Shown here piece after piece: positions 35,225-43,854 of a DNA stretch of 64,000 bases; positions within the stretch are counted from its first letter, which is position 1; the number at the start of each line of letters is the position of its first letter. The stretch is from Alistipes sp. (GTDB taxonomy: Bacteria; Bacteroidota; Bacteroidia; Bacteroidales; Rikenellaceae), in NCBI RefSeq assembly GCF_020026455.1, contig NZ_JAHHQJ010000013.1, positions 1-64,000 of the forward strand. The letters run 5' to 3'. Made by a program: the position numbers and the translations under genes. The notes under the pieces were generated by a model. The model made no database searches. It saw only the letters and a program-made list of their open reading frames with translations, and was not told the origin of the DNA.

Positions 35225-37237
35225 TCAGCGCTTGCGGCCCTTTGCGGCAATGCGCCTGGGTGCAGCCTGACGGCCCGTCGTCACGGGACGGCCGCTGCGG
35301 CGGACGCTCCGGGTTCCGCCGCGCTTGGGCTTCTCCCACGCCGCGGCATCGTCGTAACGCTGAAAAGCCTCCCAGTCGAAGCCGTCGTTGCCGCCCGTCG
35401 GAGGCGTACTCCAGTCGTTTTCAGCCTTTTTGCGGCTCCGTTTCGCGGGAGCCCGCTCCCCGGCCTCCTCCGCCGGTTCCGCATCGTCCCTGCGCGGCCG
35501 CCGTTCGGAGCGCAACTCCCCGGCGCCTTCCGGTCGTTCCGACCACTCCGACCGCTTGCGTCCCCGCACGCCGGGACGCCACTCGCCGGCCGATTCGCCG
35601 CCGGACACGCCCTCGCCGCCTTCCTCAACAGCCGGCCGGTTCCGCTTCCCGCCGCCGTTCTTCGCGTCGGAACCGTCGATCTTGGCGATGCGCCGACGGC
35701 CTCCCGAAGCGTTGAGCTGTCCCACGACCGCCTCGGCGTCGCTGAACGGCACACTCACCAGCGAATAGTTCTCGAAAACGCGCACGTCGTCGATATGTTT
35801 GTCCCGCAGCCCGCACTTGCGCTTGAGCATCTCCACAATCCGGCGGGCCGTATATCCGTCGCGGCCTCCAAGGGCCAGGAACAACCGCGCCTTCCCCTTG
35901 CGGTCGACCGAGAACGAGCGGATTTCGGGGTAGCTGTTCTGATCCAGCTCACTGCGGAAAGCCAGCCGCAACAAGGCCCCCAGCGCCACTTCGGGCGCAT
36001 AGCTTTCGAGCAGTTCGGCCGCGATGTCGGCATAGTCGCCGTAACTCTCATTGGCCACGATCTCCTGCAAATCCTCCTTGATTCTGGCGCGCTTCATCGC
36101 CACAATATCCTGCGGCGACGGCAGCGTCTCCCGCTTGATGTCGGCTTTGATGTCGCGCATCATCCAGTTGAAACGGCGCAGTTCGGCCCCCGAGATAAAG
36201 GTGATGGCCGTGCCCTGATTCCCGGCGCGGCCCGTGCGGCCGATGCGGTGGACATAGCTCTCCGAATCCTGCGGCAGCGAGTAGTTGATCACGTGCGAAA
36301 GGTTCGACACGTCGATACCCCGCGCCGCCACATCGGTGGCCACCAGGATGTTGACCACCTTGTCGCGGAACTTGCGGAGGATCTTCTCGCGCTGGGCCTG
36401 CGACACGTCGCCGTGCAGCCCCTCGGCCGAATAGCCCTGGGCCACCAGACGCGTCGCCACCTCGTCCACACTGATCTTCGTGCGGCAGAAGACGATGCCG
36501 TAAAAGTCCGGCTCGATGTCGATGATGCGTGTCATGGCGTCGAACTTGTCGGCCTCGCGCACCTCGAAATAGATCTGATTCGTAAGGTCGGTGATCAGGT
36601 GCTGCGACTCCACGCGCAGCATCTCCGTATTGCGCATGTAAGCCTCCGAAAGACGGACGATCCGCTCGGGCATCGTGGCCGAAAAGAGCAGCACGCGGCG
36701 GTCCTCCCCCGTGTGTCCCATGATCTCCTCGACATCCTCCACGAAGCCCATGTTGAGCATTTCGTCGGCTTCGTCCAGAACCAGGAAGCGGACCTTGTCC
36801 AGGTGGAGCGTTCCGCGGCGGATGTGGTCCAGCACACGGCCCGGCGTGCCGACGACGATGTCGACGCCCCGCGACAGACGGCGCAGCTGCTCGCCCATCG
36901 CGGCCCCTCCGTAGATGGCCGTGATCGACAGCCGCCGCTGGCGGTTGTAGCTCAGGAGTTCCTCGGCAGCCTGCACGGCCAGCTCGCGCGTCGGGACGAG
37001 GACGATGGCCTGCACGCCCTCTTTCGAGGGCTCGATCTGCTGGAGTATGGGCAGCCCGAAAGCCGCCGTTTTGCCCGTTCCGGTCTGGGATTGCGCAATG
37101 ATGTCGTTCTCTCCCGTGAGCAGACGGGGAATCGTAAGTCGTTGGATGGAGGTGGGTGTTTCGAACCCTTTTGCATGGACGGCCGCGAGCATCTCCTCGC
37201 TAAGTCCCAAGGCACCGAAATCAGCTTCGTTGATCAT
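35225..37237 (-). CDS. DEAD-box RNA helicase with DbpA-type RNA-binding domain
   Basis: A 670-residue ATP-dependent RNA helicase. Q motif (FETPTSIQRLTIP), Walker A (SQTGTGKT), DEAD (LVLDEADEML), SAT motif, helicase C domain (DVAARGIDVSNLSHVINY) and HRIGRTGRAG. A DbpA-like RNA-recognition domain lies near residues 445-515 (GRDGYTARRIVEMLKR to ENYSLVSVPFSDAE). The last ~150 residues are an Arg/Gly/Glu/Lys-rich disordered tail that probably binds RNA. This layout fits the CsdA/DeaD group in ribosome assembly and cold adaptation. Start 37237 gives MINEADFGALGL; a -7 box (TACCTTTG) is at 37264-37257. Confidence 0.93.
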   Translation of the reverse strand: MINEADFGALGLSEEMLAAVHAKGFETPTSIQRLTIPRLLTGENDIIAQSQTGTGKTAAFGLPILQQIEPSKEGVQAIVLVPTRELAVQAAEELLSYNRQRRLSITAIYGGAAMGEQLRRLSRGVDIVVGTPGRVLDHIRRGTLHLDKVRFLVLDEADEMLNMGFVEDVEEIMGHTGEDRRVLLFSATMPERIVRLSEAYMRNTEMLRVESQHLITDLTNQIYFEVREADKFDAMTRIIDIEPDFYGIVFCRTKISVDEVATRLVAQGYSAEGLHGDVSQAQREKILRKFRDKVVNILVATDVAARGIDVSNLSHVINYSLPQDSESYVHRIGRTGRAGNQGTAITFISGAELRRFNWMMRDIKADIKRETLPSPQDIVAMKRARIKEDLQEIVANESYGDYADIAAELLESYAPEVALGALLRLAFRSELDQNSYPEIRSFSVDRKGKARLFLALGGRDGYTARRIVEMLKRKCGLRDKHIDDVRVFENYSLVSVPFSDAEAVVGQLNASGGRRRIAKIDGSDAKNGGGKRNRPAVEEGGEGVSGGESAGEWRPGVRGRKRSEWSERPEGAGELRSERRPRRDDAEPAEEAGERAPAKRSRKKAENDWSTPPTGGNDGFDWEAFQRYDDAAAWEKPKRGGTRSVRRSGRPVTTGRQAAPRRIAAKGRKR

Positions 37238-37256
37238 ATATGAATAGTTGAGGGGG

Positions 37257-37264
37257 CAAAGGTA
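37257..37264 (-). promoter_or_regulatory. -7 box of the DEAD-box helicase gene
   Basis: TACCTTTG on the minus strand, 20 bp before the ATG. Its -33 region overlaps the divergent promoter at 37274-37305. No clear -33 box was found. Confidence 0.5.
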
Positions 37265-37273
37265 CGACAATTT

Positions 37274-37305
37274 ATTGAATATTCGCCGGAAAATCATTAT
37301 CTTCG
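37274..37305 (+). promoter_or_regulatory. Promoter of the response regulator gene
   Basis: ATTG (37274-37277), 20 bp, then TATCTTCG (37298-37305), one base off the -7 consensus, giving a leader of about 45 nt. It overlaps the upstream part of the divergent helicase promoter. Confidence 0.55.
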
Positions 37306-37356
37306 CAAAAAGTTACACACACGCCCCCTGTGGGCATCAGACCGAAAATCGACACC

Positions 37357-38031
37357 ATGAGCCACCGCATCCTGCTGGTCGACGACGAGGTGGACATCCT
37401 CGAATTCGTCCGTTACAACCTCGTACGCGAGGGTTACGAAGTCTTCACGGCCGAGAACGGCGCCGAGGCGCTGAAAGTGGCCGCGGCATGCCGTCCGCAC
37501 CTGATTCTGCTGGACATGATGATGCCGGTGATGGACGGGGCGCAGACCTGCCGTGCGATCCGCCGCAACCCGGTTCTGAAGGATACCATGGTGGTTTTCC
37601 TCTCGGCGCTGGGCGAGGAGGGGCAGCAACTGGCCGGCTTCGACGTGGGAGCCGACGACTACCTGACCAAACCGATCAAGATGAAGCTGCTGGTAAGCCG
37701 CGTGCAGGCCATCCTCAAGCGCATCGACGCCGACAGGCCGCCCGAGAAGGCCCCGGCTCCGGGAATCACGGTCAACCGCGAGCGCTACACGGTGATCCGC
37801 GACGGACAGGAGATCGCCCTCCCGCGCAAGGAGTTCGCACTGCTGGACCTGCTCTACTCGTCGCCCGGCAAGCTGATTCCCCGCGAGGAGATCTACGCCA
37901 AGATATGGGGCACGGAGGTCGTCGTGGGCGACCGCACGATCGACGTGCACATCCGCAAGCTGCGCCAGAAGATCGGCGACGAACGCATCGTGACCGTGAA
38001 AGGCGTGGGCTACAAATACGACCCCTCCTGA
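37357..38031 (+). CDS. OmpR/PhoB-family response regulator, no adjacent kinase
   Basis: A 224-residue two-domain regulator. Receiver domain: acidic pair in LLVDDEVD, phosphoacceptor Asp53 in LILLDMMMP, Thr/Ser switch in VVFLSALGE and Lys in YLTKPIK. A winged-helix DNA-binding domain follows (EFALLDLLYSS, DRTIDVHIRKLRQKIG, VKGVGYKYDP). The ATG at 37357 (MSHRILLVDD) is chosen over a GTG 27 bp upstream. No histidine kinase lies on either side (helicase, fluoride channel), so its partner is encoded elsewhere or it works alone. Confidence 0.92.
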   Translation: MSHRILLVDDEVDILEFVRYNLVREGYEVFTAENGAEALKVAAACRPHLILLDMMMPVMDGAQTCRAIRRNPVLKDTMVVFLSALGEEGQQLAGFDVGADDYLTKPIKMKLLVSRVQAILKRIDADRPPEKAPAPGITVNRERYTVIRDGQEIALPRKEFALLDLLYSSPGKLIPREEIYAKIWGTEVVVGDRTIDVHIRKLRQKIGDERIVTVKGVGYKYDPS

Positions 38032-38284
38032 ACGCAGGCTGCAGAGCGAGGGGGGGGCTGCTCCGCTGAAGCCGACCCTCCTGCGCCATACCCTTCTCTG
38101 CCGACTCCATATCCCCTTGACCACACCTCCGTTTCTCCCACGCCGCCCCTCCGAAGACGAAGACAAACCGTCTCCGACGTCATATATGACAAATTTTCCC
38201 CTTATTTCGGCAACCAAATAGACGATCCGTAATCATTTTTTGCTTAAATTTGCACATCCGTAAAATAATACATATATTTAAATT

Positions 38285-38659
38285 ATGATTCGTGAACTTT
38301 TTGCCGTGGGCCTGGGAGGCGCCGCCGGGAGTATCGCCCGCTACATGCTCTCCGCCTGGCTGCTCGGAGGACACACGCTTCTGGGTTTTCCGGCTGGAAC
38401 GTTCGCGGTCAATGCCGCGGGATCGCTGCTGATCGGCATCCTGCTGGAGACCACAAATTCGGCTGTGGCAGGATGGTTGCTCATTGTAGGGTTCTGCGGC
38501 GGGTTCACCACCTTTTCGACCTTTTCGGCCGATACCGTGCGGCTGCTGCGCGCCGGGGACTACGGTTCCGCAGCGGCCTACATGGCCTTGAGCGCCGCGG
38601 TCTGCATCGCCTTCGCGGCGCTGGGCATGTGGCTGGCGGGGTTGCGAAGCCGGATTTAG
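38285..38659 (+). CDS. crcB: Fluoride channel Fluc/CrcB
   Basis: A 124-residue four-helix membrane protein that forms a dual-topology dimer exporting fluoride. The Fluc signatures NAAGSLLIGILLE (central Asn) and GFCGGFTTFSTFS (Phe box and Na+-site region) are intact. A -7-like box TAAATTTG lies at 38245-38252, 32 bp before the ATG. I do not see a fluoride riboswitch in the short leader. Only one crcB copy is present, as expected for a homodimer. Confidence 0.94.
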   Translation: MIRELFAVGLGGAAGSIARYMLSAWLLGGHTLLGFPAGTFAVNAAGSLLIGILLETTNSAVAGWLLIVGFCGGFTTFSTFSADTVRLLRAGDYGSAAAYMALSAAVCIAFAALGMWLAGLRSRI

Positions 38660-38907
38660 CCTGCCCCCGTAAGCCGACGACCCTTCCCGGCCCACCGCGC
38701 ACTCCCGGCCCGGAAATCCGGATTGCATTGGAGAACCGGCTCCTGGGAACGGAAGCACAGAATCGGGTCAGGACGCAGAAAGGCCGCGTCGCCCCGAAAA
38801 CCCGGCCATGGACTGGGCAGGCCAAACGTGCAGGCGCCGCAAAGGCGGCAAGGGCACCGGCCGACGACAGAATAACGGACAAAAAACATAAAACTTAAAT
38901 AAGACTT

Positions 38908-40110
38908 ATGGTAATTCTAGTTTTAAACTGCGGCTCCTCTTCGATCAAATATCAGGTGATCGACATGGAGGAGTCCTCGAGCAAACTGCTCGCAAAAGGC
39001 ATCGTGGAACGCATCGGCCTCCCGGAAGGCGATCTGACCCATAAACCCGTCGACAAGAATCCCTTCGAGCTCCACCAGCCGATTCCCGACCACACGACCG
39101 GCATCAAACTGGTGCTCGACGCCCTCACCGATCCCACCCACGGCGTGATCGCCTCGCTCGAGGAGGTGAAGGCCGTCGGCCACCGCGTAGCCCATGGCGG
39201 CGAGTTCTTCCCCGAGAGTTGCATCGTCACCGAGGATGCCAAGGCGAAGATCCGCTCGCTGTTCGAGATCGCCCCGCTGCACAACCCCGCCAACCTCGAA
39301 GGCGTGCTTTCGATCGAGAAGGTGCTGCCCGGCGTTCCCCAGGTTACGGTCTTCGACACCTCGTTCCACCAGTCGATTCCGGCGGTGAACTACATGTATG
39401 CCCTGCCCCACGCCTACTACGAGAAATACCGCGTGCGCAAATACGGTTTCCACGGAACCAGCCACAAGTATGTGGCCAAGGTGGGCGCCGAACTGGCCGG
39501 GCTCGATCTGCACAATTCGCGGATCATCACCTGCCACATCGGCAACGGCGGTTCGGTGACGGCGATTCTCAACGGCAAGTCGTTCGACACCTCGATGGGC
39601 TTCTCGCCGCTCGACGGCCTGGTGATGGGCACGCGCTGCGGCCAGGTGGACGCCAGTGCCATCACGTTCATCGGCGAAAAGGAGGGCATGAGCTATGCCG
39701 AGCTGAACACGATGATGAACAAGAAGTCGGGCGTGCAGGGCCTCACGGATATTTCGAGCGACATGCGCGACATCGACCGCGCCTACGACGAGGGCAACCC
39801 CCGTGCAATTCTGGCGCGCGACATGTACTACGGACGCATCAAGAAGTTCATCGGCGAATATGCTGCCGAGATGGGCGGTGTCGACATGATCATCTTCACA
39901 GGCGGTGTGGGCGAGAATTCGTGCGAGATGCGCGAGGAGGTCTGCTCCGGTCTGGAGTTCATGGGCGTGAAATTCGACCCTGCCGCCAACAAGGGAGCAC
40001 GCGGGGTGAACATGATCCTCTCGGCCCCGGATTCGAAGGTCCTGATCGCCACCATCGCCACCAACGAGGAGCTGGTGATCGCCACGGATACGTATAATCT
40101 GGTCAAATAA
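38908..40110 (+). CDS. ackA: Acetate kinase
   Basis: A 400-residue ASKHA-fold kinase interconverting acetyl phosphate and acetate with ATP formation. NCGSSSIKYQVID (phosphate loop), VAHGGE, FDTSFHQSIP, GFHGTSHKYV, HIGNGGSVTAI and TGGVGENS are all standard. No phosphotransacetylase follows directly; instead a phosphate butyryltransferase-like gene starts 152 bp on. The spacer contains an unusual purine homopolymer tract (40171-40199). Confidence 0.97.
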   Translation: MVILVLNCGSSSIKYQVIDMEESSSKLLAKGIVERIGLPEGDLTHKPVDKNPFELHQPIPDHTTGIKLVLDALTDPTHGVIASLEEVKAVGHRVAHGGEFFPESCIVTEDAKAKIRSLFEIAPLHNPANLEGVLSIEKVLPGVPQVTVFDTSFHQSIPAVNYMYALPHAYYEKYRVRKYGFHGTSHKYVAKVGAELAGLDLHNSRIITCHIGNGGSVTAILNGKSFDTSMGFSPLDGLVMGTRCGQVDASAITFIGEKEGMSYAELNTMMNKKSGVQGLTDISSDMRDIDRAYDEGNPRAILARDMYYGRIKKFIGEYAAEMGGVDMIIFTGGVGENSCEMREEVCSGLEFMGVKFDPAANKGARGVNMILSAPDSKVLIATIATNEELVIATDTYNLVK

Positions 40111-40170
40111 CACCCGCCGCACCCAAGCCCCCGCGGGCCGGAGGCAGATCCGATTTGCAACCGATCCCAA

Positions 40171-40199
40171 GGGAGAGAGAGGGGGGGGGGAAAAAAAAA
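40171..40199 (+). repeat. Purine homopolymer tract (GA)n-G10-A9
   Basis: A 29-base pure purine run ending in ten Gs and nine As between ackA and ptb. Such tracts slip easily in replication. It lies about 65 bp before the ptb ATG, so length change could alter transcription or RNA folding but not a reading frame. Confidence 0.85.
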
Positions 40200-40262
40200 C
40201 CAATGGTCGGCAACATACCGACACCCATAGACAACCAACAAATTTTTAAATAGAACAACATC

Positions 40263-41171
40263 ATGATTCAGCATCTTAGCGAAATCGTCGAGGAGGCGAG
40301 AAAACAGGGTAAAAAGCGTCTTGCCGTAGCCTACGGGCAGGATTCGCATACACTGGAGGCGGTCTACGAAGCCTACAAGGAGGGTCTGGTGGAGCCCACG
40401 CTCTTCGGCGACAAGGAGATCATCAAGAAGGTCTGCCAGGAGAACGACATCGACATCAACGCATTCAACATCGTCGACGAGCCGAACGACATGAAGTGCG
40501 TCCAGCAGGCCGTGGCCTCGGTCGTCTCGGGTAATGCCGACGTACTGATGAAAGGTCTGGTCTCGACCGACAAGTACATGCGCGGCATCCTCAACAAGGA
40601 GGCCGGACTGTTCCCTCCGAAAGGCGTCCTGAGCCACGTTTCGATCGTCGAAATGCCCTGCTACCACAAACTGCTCATCATCTCGGACGTGGCGGTTCTT
40701 CCGCTCCCCGACTTCAAGCAGAAGATGGTGCAGATCGGCTACCTGGCCCGCACGGCCAACCTGCTGGGCATCGAGCGTCCGAAAATCGCCTGCATCGCCC
40801 CCTCGGAGCAGTTGCTTCCCAACGTGATCTCCTCGACCGAAGGCGCACTGCTGGCCAAGATGGCCGACCGCGGCCAGCTGGGCAACGTCACCGTCGACGG
40901 TCCGCTGTCGCTGGACGTGGCCCTCTACAAGGAGGTCGCCGAGCACAAAAAGGTCAAGGGTTCGTCGGTGGCCGGAGATCCCGACTGCCTGCTGTTCCCC
41001 AACCTCGAATCGGGCAATGTCTTCTTCAAGTCGGTCTCGCACCTCTGCGGCGGCGAACTGGCGGCGATGGTCATGGGTACGAAGGTTCCGTGCGTGCTGA
41101 CCTCGCGCGGCGACACGAGCAAGACCAAGCTTTTCTCGATAGCGCTGGCCTGCTTGGCTGTAAAAAAATAA
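40263..41171 (+). CDS. ptb: Phosphate butyryltransferase-like acyltransferase
   Basis: A 302-residue enzyme of the phosphate acetyl/butyryltransferase family, converting an acyl-CoA to acyl phosphate. Landmarks are ADVLMKGLVSTDKYMRGILNK, GVLSHVSIVEMP, DGPLSLDVAL and SVAGDPDCLLFPNLESGNV. Its length and the following butyrate kinase favour Ptb over acetyl-specific Pta. It sits between ackA and buk with 131 bp before buk. Substrates may be butyryl-, isobutyryl- or isovaleryl-CoA. Confidence 0.88.
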   Translation: MIQHLSEIVEEARKQGKKRLAVAYGQDSHTLEAVYEAYKEGLVEPTLFGDKEIIKKVCQENDIDINAFNIVDEPNDMKCVQQAVASVVSGNADVLMKGLVSTDKYMRGILNKEAGLFPPKGVLSHVSIVEMPCYHKLLIISDVAVLPLPDFKQKMVQIGYLARTANLLGIERPKIACIAPSEQLLPNVISSTEGALLAKMADRGQLGNVTVDGPLSLDVALYKEVAEHKKVKGSSVAGDPDCLLFPNLESGNVFFKSVSHLCGGELAAMVMGTKVPCVLTSRGDTSKTKLFSIALACLAVKK

Positions 41172-41302
41172 AATTCCGGACTTCGGACCTAACCTAATCT
41201 TAAATCCATTCGACGAGCGAAGCGACGCATCCCGGTTGAACCATCCCGACCGCGAGTCGTTGCGAATTCGTCGGACTCACGTAAAAAACGAACCGAGAAC
41301 TT

Positions 41303-42370
41303 ATGAGCTACAAAATTTTAGCAATAAATCCCGGCTCAACGTCTACAAAGGTCGCCCTCTACGACGAGGAGCGACCTTTGTTGGAATTGAACCTGCGTCA
41401 CTCCACCGAGGAGATCTCCCGCTTTGCCTGCGTGAACGACCAGCTGGACTGGCGCCGCGGACTGATTCTCGCGGCACTCCGCGAAAAGGCGTTCGACATC
41501 AAGGATCTCTCGGCGGTGATCGGCCGGGGCGGGTTGATACGCCCCATTCCCTCAGGAGTCTACGAAGTCAATTCGCGCATGCGCCACGATCTGCGTAACG
41601 CGCAGATGAAGCACGCCTGCAACCTCGGAGGACTGCTTGCGGCACAAATCGCCCACATGGCGGGCGTCAAGGCCTACATCGCCGACCCGCCGGTGGTCGA
41701 CGAGATGGACGATGCGGCACGCATCACGGGCATGCCGATGTGCCCGCGCAAATCGATCTTCCACGCCCTGAACCAAAAGGCCACGGTGCGTCTTCACTGC
41801 GAACGGACGGGCCTGGTCTACGAAAAGTCGAATCTGATTGTGGCCCACATGGGAGGCGGCATCTCGATCGCGGCCCACAAGCAGGGGCGTATCGTCGATG
41901 TCAACAATGCGCTCGACGGCGACGGTCCTTTTGCCCCGGACCGTGCGGGCAGCATCCCTTCGAGCGAACTGATCAAGGTCTGCTTCTCGGGACAATATAC
42001 GAAAGAGGAGCTGCTGAAATTCATTTCGAGCAAAGGCGGACTGGTGGCCTACCTGGGCACCAACTCCATGCTTCAGGTCATGGAACGCATCGCCCAGGGC
42101 GACCAGCAGGCCCAAAAGGTTCTCGATGCCATGTGCTACAACATCGTGAAACAGATCGGAGGTCTGGCCGCAGCCCTCTCGGGCGACGTTCAGGGCATCG
42201 TCCTCACGGGCGGCATCGCCTACAACGAGCCTGTCGTGGAGTACATCCGCGAACACTGCTCGTTCATCGCGCCGATCTCGGTCTATCCGGGCGAGAACGA
42301 ACTCGAAGCACTGGCCACCAACGCGCTGTTGGTGCTCCGGGGCATCACCACCCCGAAAGAGTACAAGTAG
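41303..42370 (+). CDS. buk: Butyrate kinase
   Basis: A 355-residue ASKHA-fold kinase making ATP from butyryl phosphate or branched homologues. AINPGSTSTKVALYD, AVIGRGGLIRPIPSG, VAHMGGGISIAAH, DGDGPFAPDRAGSIP and IVLTGGIAYN are typical of Buk, not AckA. With ptb it forms an acyl-CoA to acid route with substrate-level phosphorylation. It ends at a shared terminator (42392-42424). Confidence 0.95.
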   Translation: MSYKILAINPGSTSTKVALYDEERPLLELNLRHSTEEISRFACVNDQLDWRRGLILAALREKAFDIKDLSAVIGRGGLIRPIPSGVYEVNSRMRHDLRNAQMKHACNLGGLLAAQIAHMAGVKAYIADPPVVDEMDDAARITGMPMCPRKSIFHALNQKATVRLHCERTGLVYEKSNLIVAHMGGGISIAAHKQGRIVDVNNALDGDGPFAPDRAGSIPSSELIKVCFSGQYTKEELLKFISSKGGLVAYLGTNSMLQVMERIAQGDQQAQKVLDAMCYNIVKQIGGLAAALSGDVQGIVLTGGIAYNEPVVEYIREHCSFIAPISVYPGENELEALATNALLVLRGITTPKEYK

Positions 42371-42385
42371 CGGGACATACCCCGA

Positions 42386-42424
42386 AAAAAGACAGGTTGC
42401 CTATCTTCGGGCAACCTGTTTTTT
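42386..42424. terminator. Bidirectional terminator between buk and the flippase gene
   Basis: A 10-bp stem (42392-42401 with 42410-42419) with As on the left and Ts on the right. On the minus strand the hairpin overlaps the last codons and stop of the flippase gene (stop at 42403-42401). Confidence 0.88.
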
Positions 42425-43849
42425 GATGATGGACGTCACTTCGCGGAAGGCCTCCAGCCGGAACAGCGCCGAGAGCGCAAGGTAGCTGACCACCCCCGTC
42501 ACCAGTTCGGCCGCCAGCCGCAGCAGGTCGCTGCCCGGAATCGCCGCTGCGGCGATCCGCACGAGGAAATACATCGCTCCCGACACCAGCACCACGGGCA
42601 ACAGCGTCCGGACGAAACACCGGAGCGTCAGGGTGGTGAAACGCGTCGTCGCCAGGAAGTTGACCGCCATTTCGCAGAACGCAATGGCCACCAGTCCCCA
42701 GACCACGGCCATCACGCTGTGCGGAATCGTCACGGCGAAGATCGCCGTCATGATGATCTTCTTCACGACTTCGAGACGCACGATAAGCGGACCCTTACAC
42801 TTGACTTTCAACACATTGTACGCCATCAAGGCAATCGGATAGAACAACCCCGCCAGACACACCGCCTCGAAATAGGGGACCGTCGGCATCCACTCCTCGC
42901 CCAGCAGCACGGCGAACATGTCATGCGCCACAGCCGACATGCCCAGCATGATCGGAAACATCACGTAAGCGACGACCATCACCACCTGCCGATAGCTCTC
43001 GGCAAACCTCGGGGCGTCGTCGCGGATCTTCGCCAGAGCCGGGAATGTGACGTTCTGCACGGCCTGAATGCCCGTTGCTGCGGGCATGTCTTTGAGTTTC
43101 ACCGCCTGGTCGAACGACCCGAGCACCGCAGGTGAATAGAGTTTTCCGAGGAAAAACAGGGGTACCCTGTTGTAGAAATTCGCAATCAGGTCCGTCACCA
43201 TCAGGCTGCATCCGAACGGAGCCATCTCCCGCAGGGGTGCCAGTCCGCACTTGCCGCAGGGGCGCCAGTCGCTCAGCCACCACAGCAAGGCGGTGCGTAT
43301 CCCGACCGCGATCACGCGCTCGGCCACGAGGCTCCAGATGCCCCACCCGGCCAGCGCCAGCACAATGGCAGCCAGCCCGCCGGCCAGCGACGAGAGGAAG
43401 GTCACCTTCGAGAGCAGCGCAAAACGGAACTGGCGGATGAAGATCGTATTCTGAACGGCACACAGGGCGTTGAGCGGCAGCAGGAGGAAGAAAACCGGGG
43501 CGATCCGTGCAATCTCGGGCATGTCGTACCAGCGCGCCGCGAAGGGCGCCACCGCCACCAGCAGCCCATACAGGACCACCGACACGGCCATGTTGAAGAG
43601 GAAAACCGACTTGTAATCTCTTTGCGAAGGCCCCTTGTGACGGACCAGGCTCTGCGAAAACCCGCTGTCGACGATCACCAGCAACACCGTCACGACGGCC
43701 GACGGAATGGACATGAAGCCCAGAATGTCGCGCGTCAGCAGGCGCAGGATGACCAGCCGCACGGCCATCGTGAGGAGCATCGAGCCGATCTTCTCGGCCA
43801 TGCTCCACGCCACGCCCTGCGCGACTTTCTCTTTGAGTTCGCCGCCCAA
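42401..43849 (-). CDS. Polysaccharide flippase (Wzx/MOP superfamily)
   Basis: A 482-residue integral membrane protein with about 12-14 hydrophobic helices, of the oligosaccharide-flippase type that moves lipid-linked sugar units across the inner membrane. The N-terminal KEKVAQGVAWSMAEKIGSM and RLLTRDILGFMSIPSAV segments are typical. The start appears to be TTG at 43849, 5 bp after the pyk stop; the alternative ATG at 43801 would remove part of the first conserved helix. Co-transcription with pyk is likely. No glycosyltransferases are nearby, so the glycan pathway is unclear. Confidence 0.85.
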   Translation of the reverse strand: MGGELKEKVAQGVAWSMAEKIGSMLLTMAVRLVILRLLTRDILGFMSIPSAVVTVLLVIVDSGFSQSLVRHKGPSQRDYKSVFLFNMAVSVVLYGLLVAVAPFAARWYDMPEIARIAPVFFLLLPLNALCAVQNTIFIRQFRFALLSKVTFLSSLAGGLAAIVLALAGWGIWSLVAERVIAVGIRTALLWWLSDWRPCGKCGLAPLREMAPFGCSLMVTDLIANFYNRVPLFFLGKLYSPAVLGSFDQAVKLKDMPAATGIQAVQNVTFPALAKIRDDAPRFAESYRQVVMVVAYVMFPIMLGMSAVAHDMFAVLLGEEWMPTVPYFEAVCLAGLFYPIALMAYNVLKVKCKGPLIVRLEVVKKIIMTAIFAVTIPHSVMAVVWGLVAIAFCEMAVNFLATTRFTTLTLRCFVRTLLPVVLVSGAMYFLVRIAAAAIPGSDLLRLAAELVTGVVSYLALSALFRLEAFREVTSIIKKQVARR

Positions 43850-43854
43850 AAAAA

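Noticed and set aside
32606..37243. A plus-strand open frame of 1545 codons antisense to the DUF349 and helicase genes
   Set aside because: It runs opposite three well-supported genes. GC-rich third positions on the minus strand remove stops from this frame; its protein has no recognisable domain and reads as reversed codon bias.
38160..38284. Possible fluoride riboswitch before crcB
   Set aside because: The -7 box is 32 bp from the start codon, leaving too short a leader, and no matching fold was seen.
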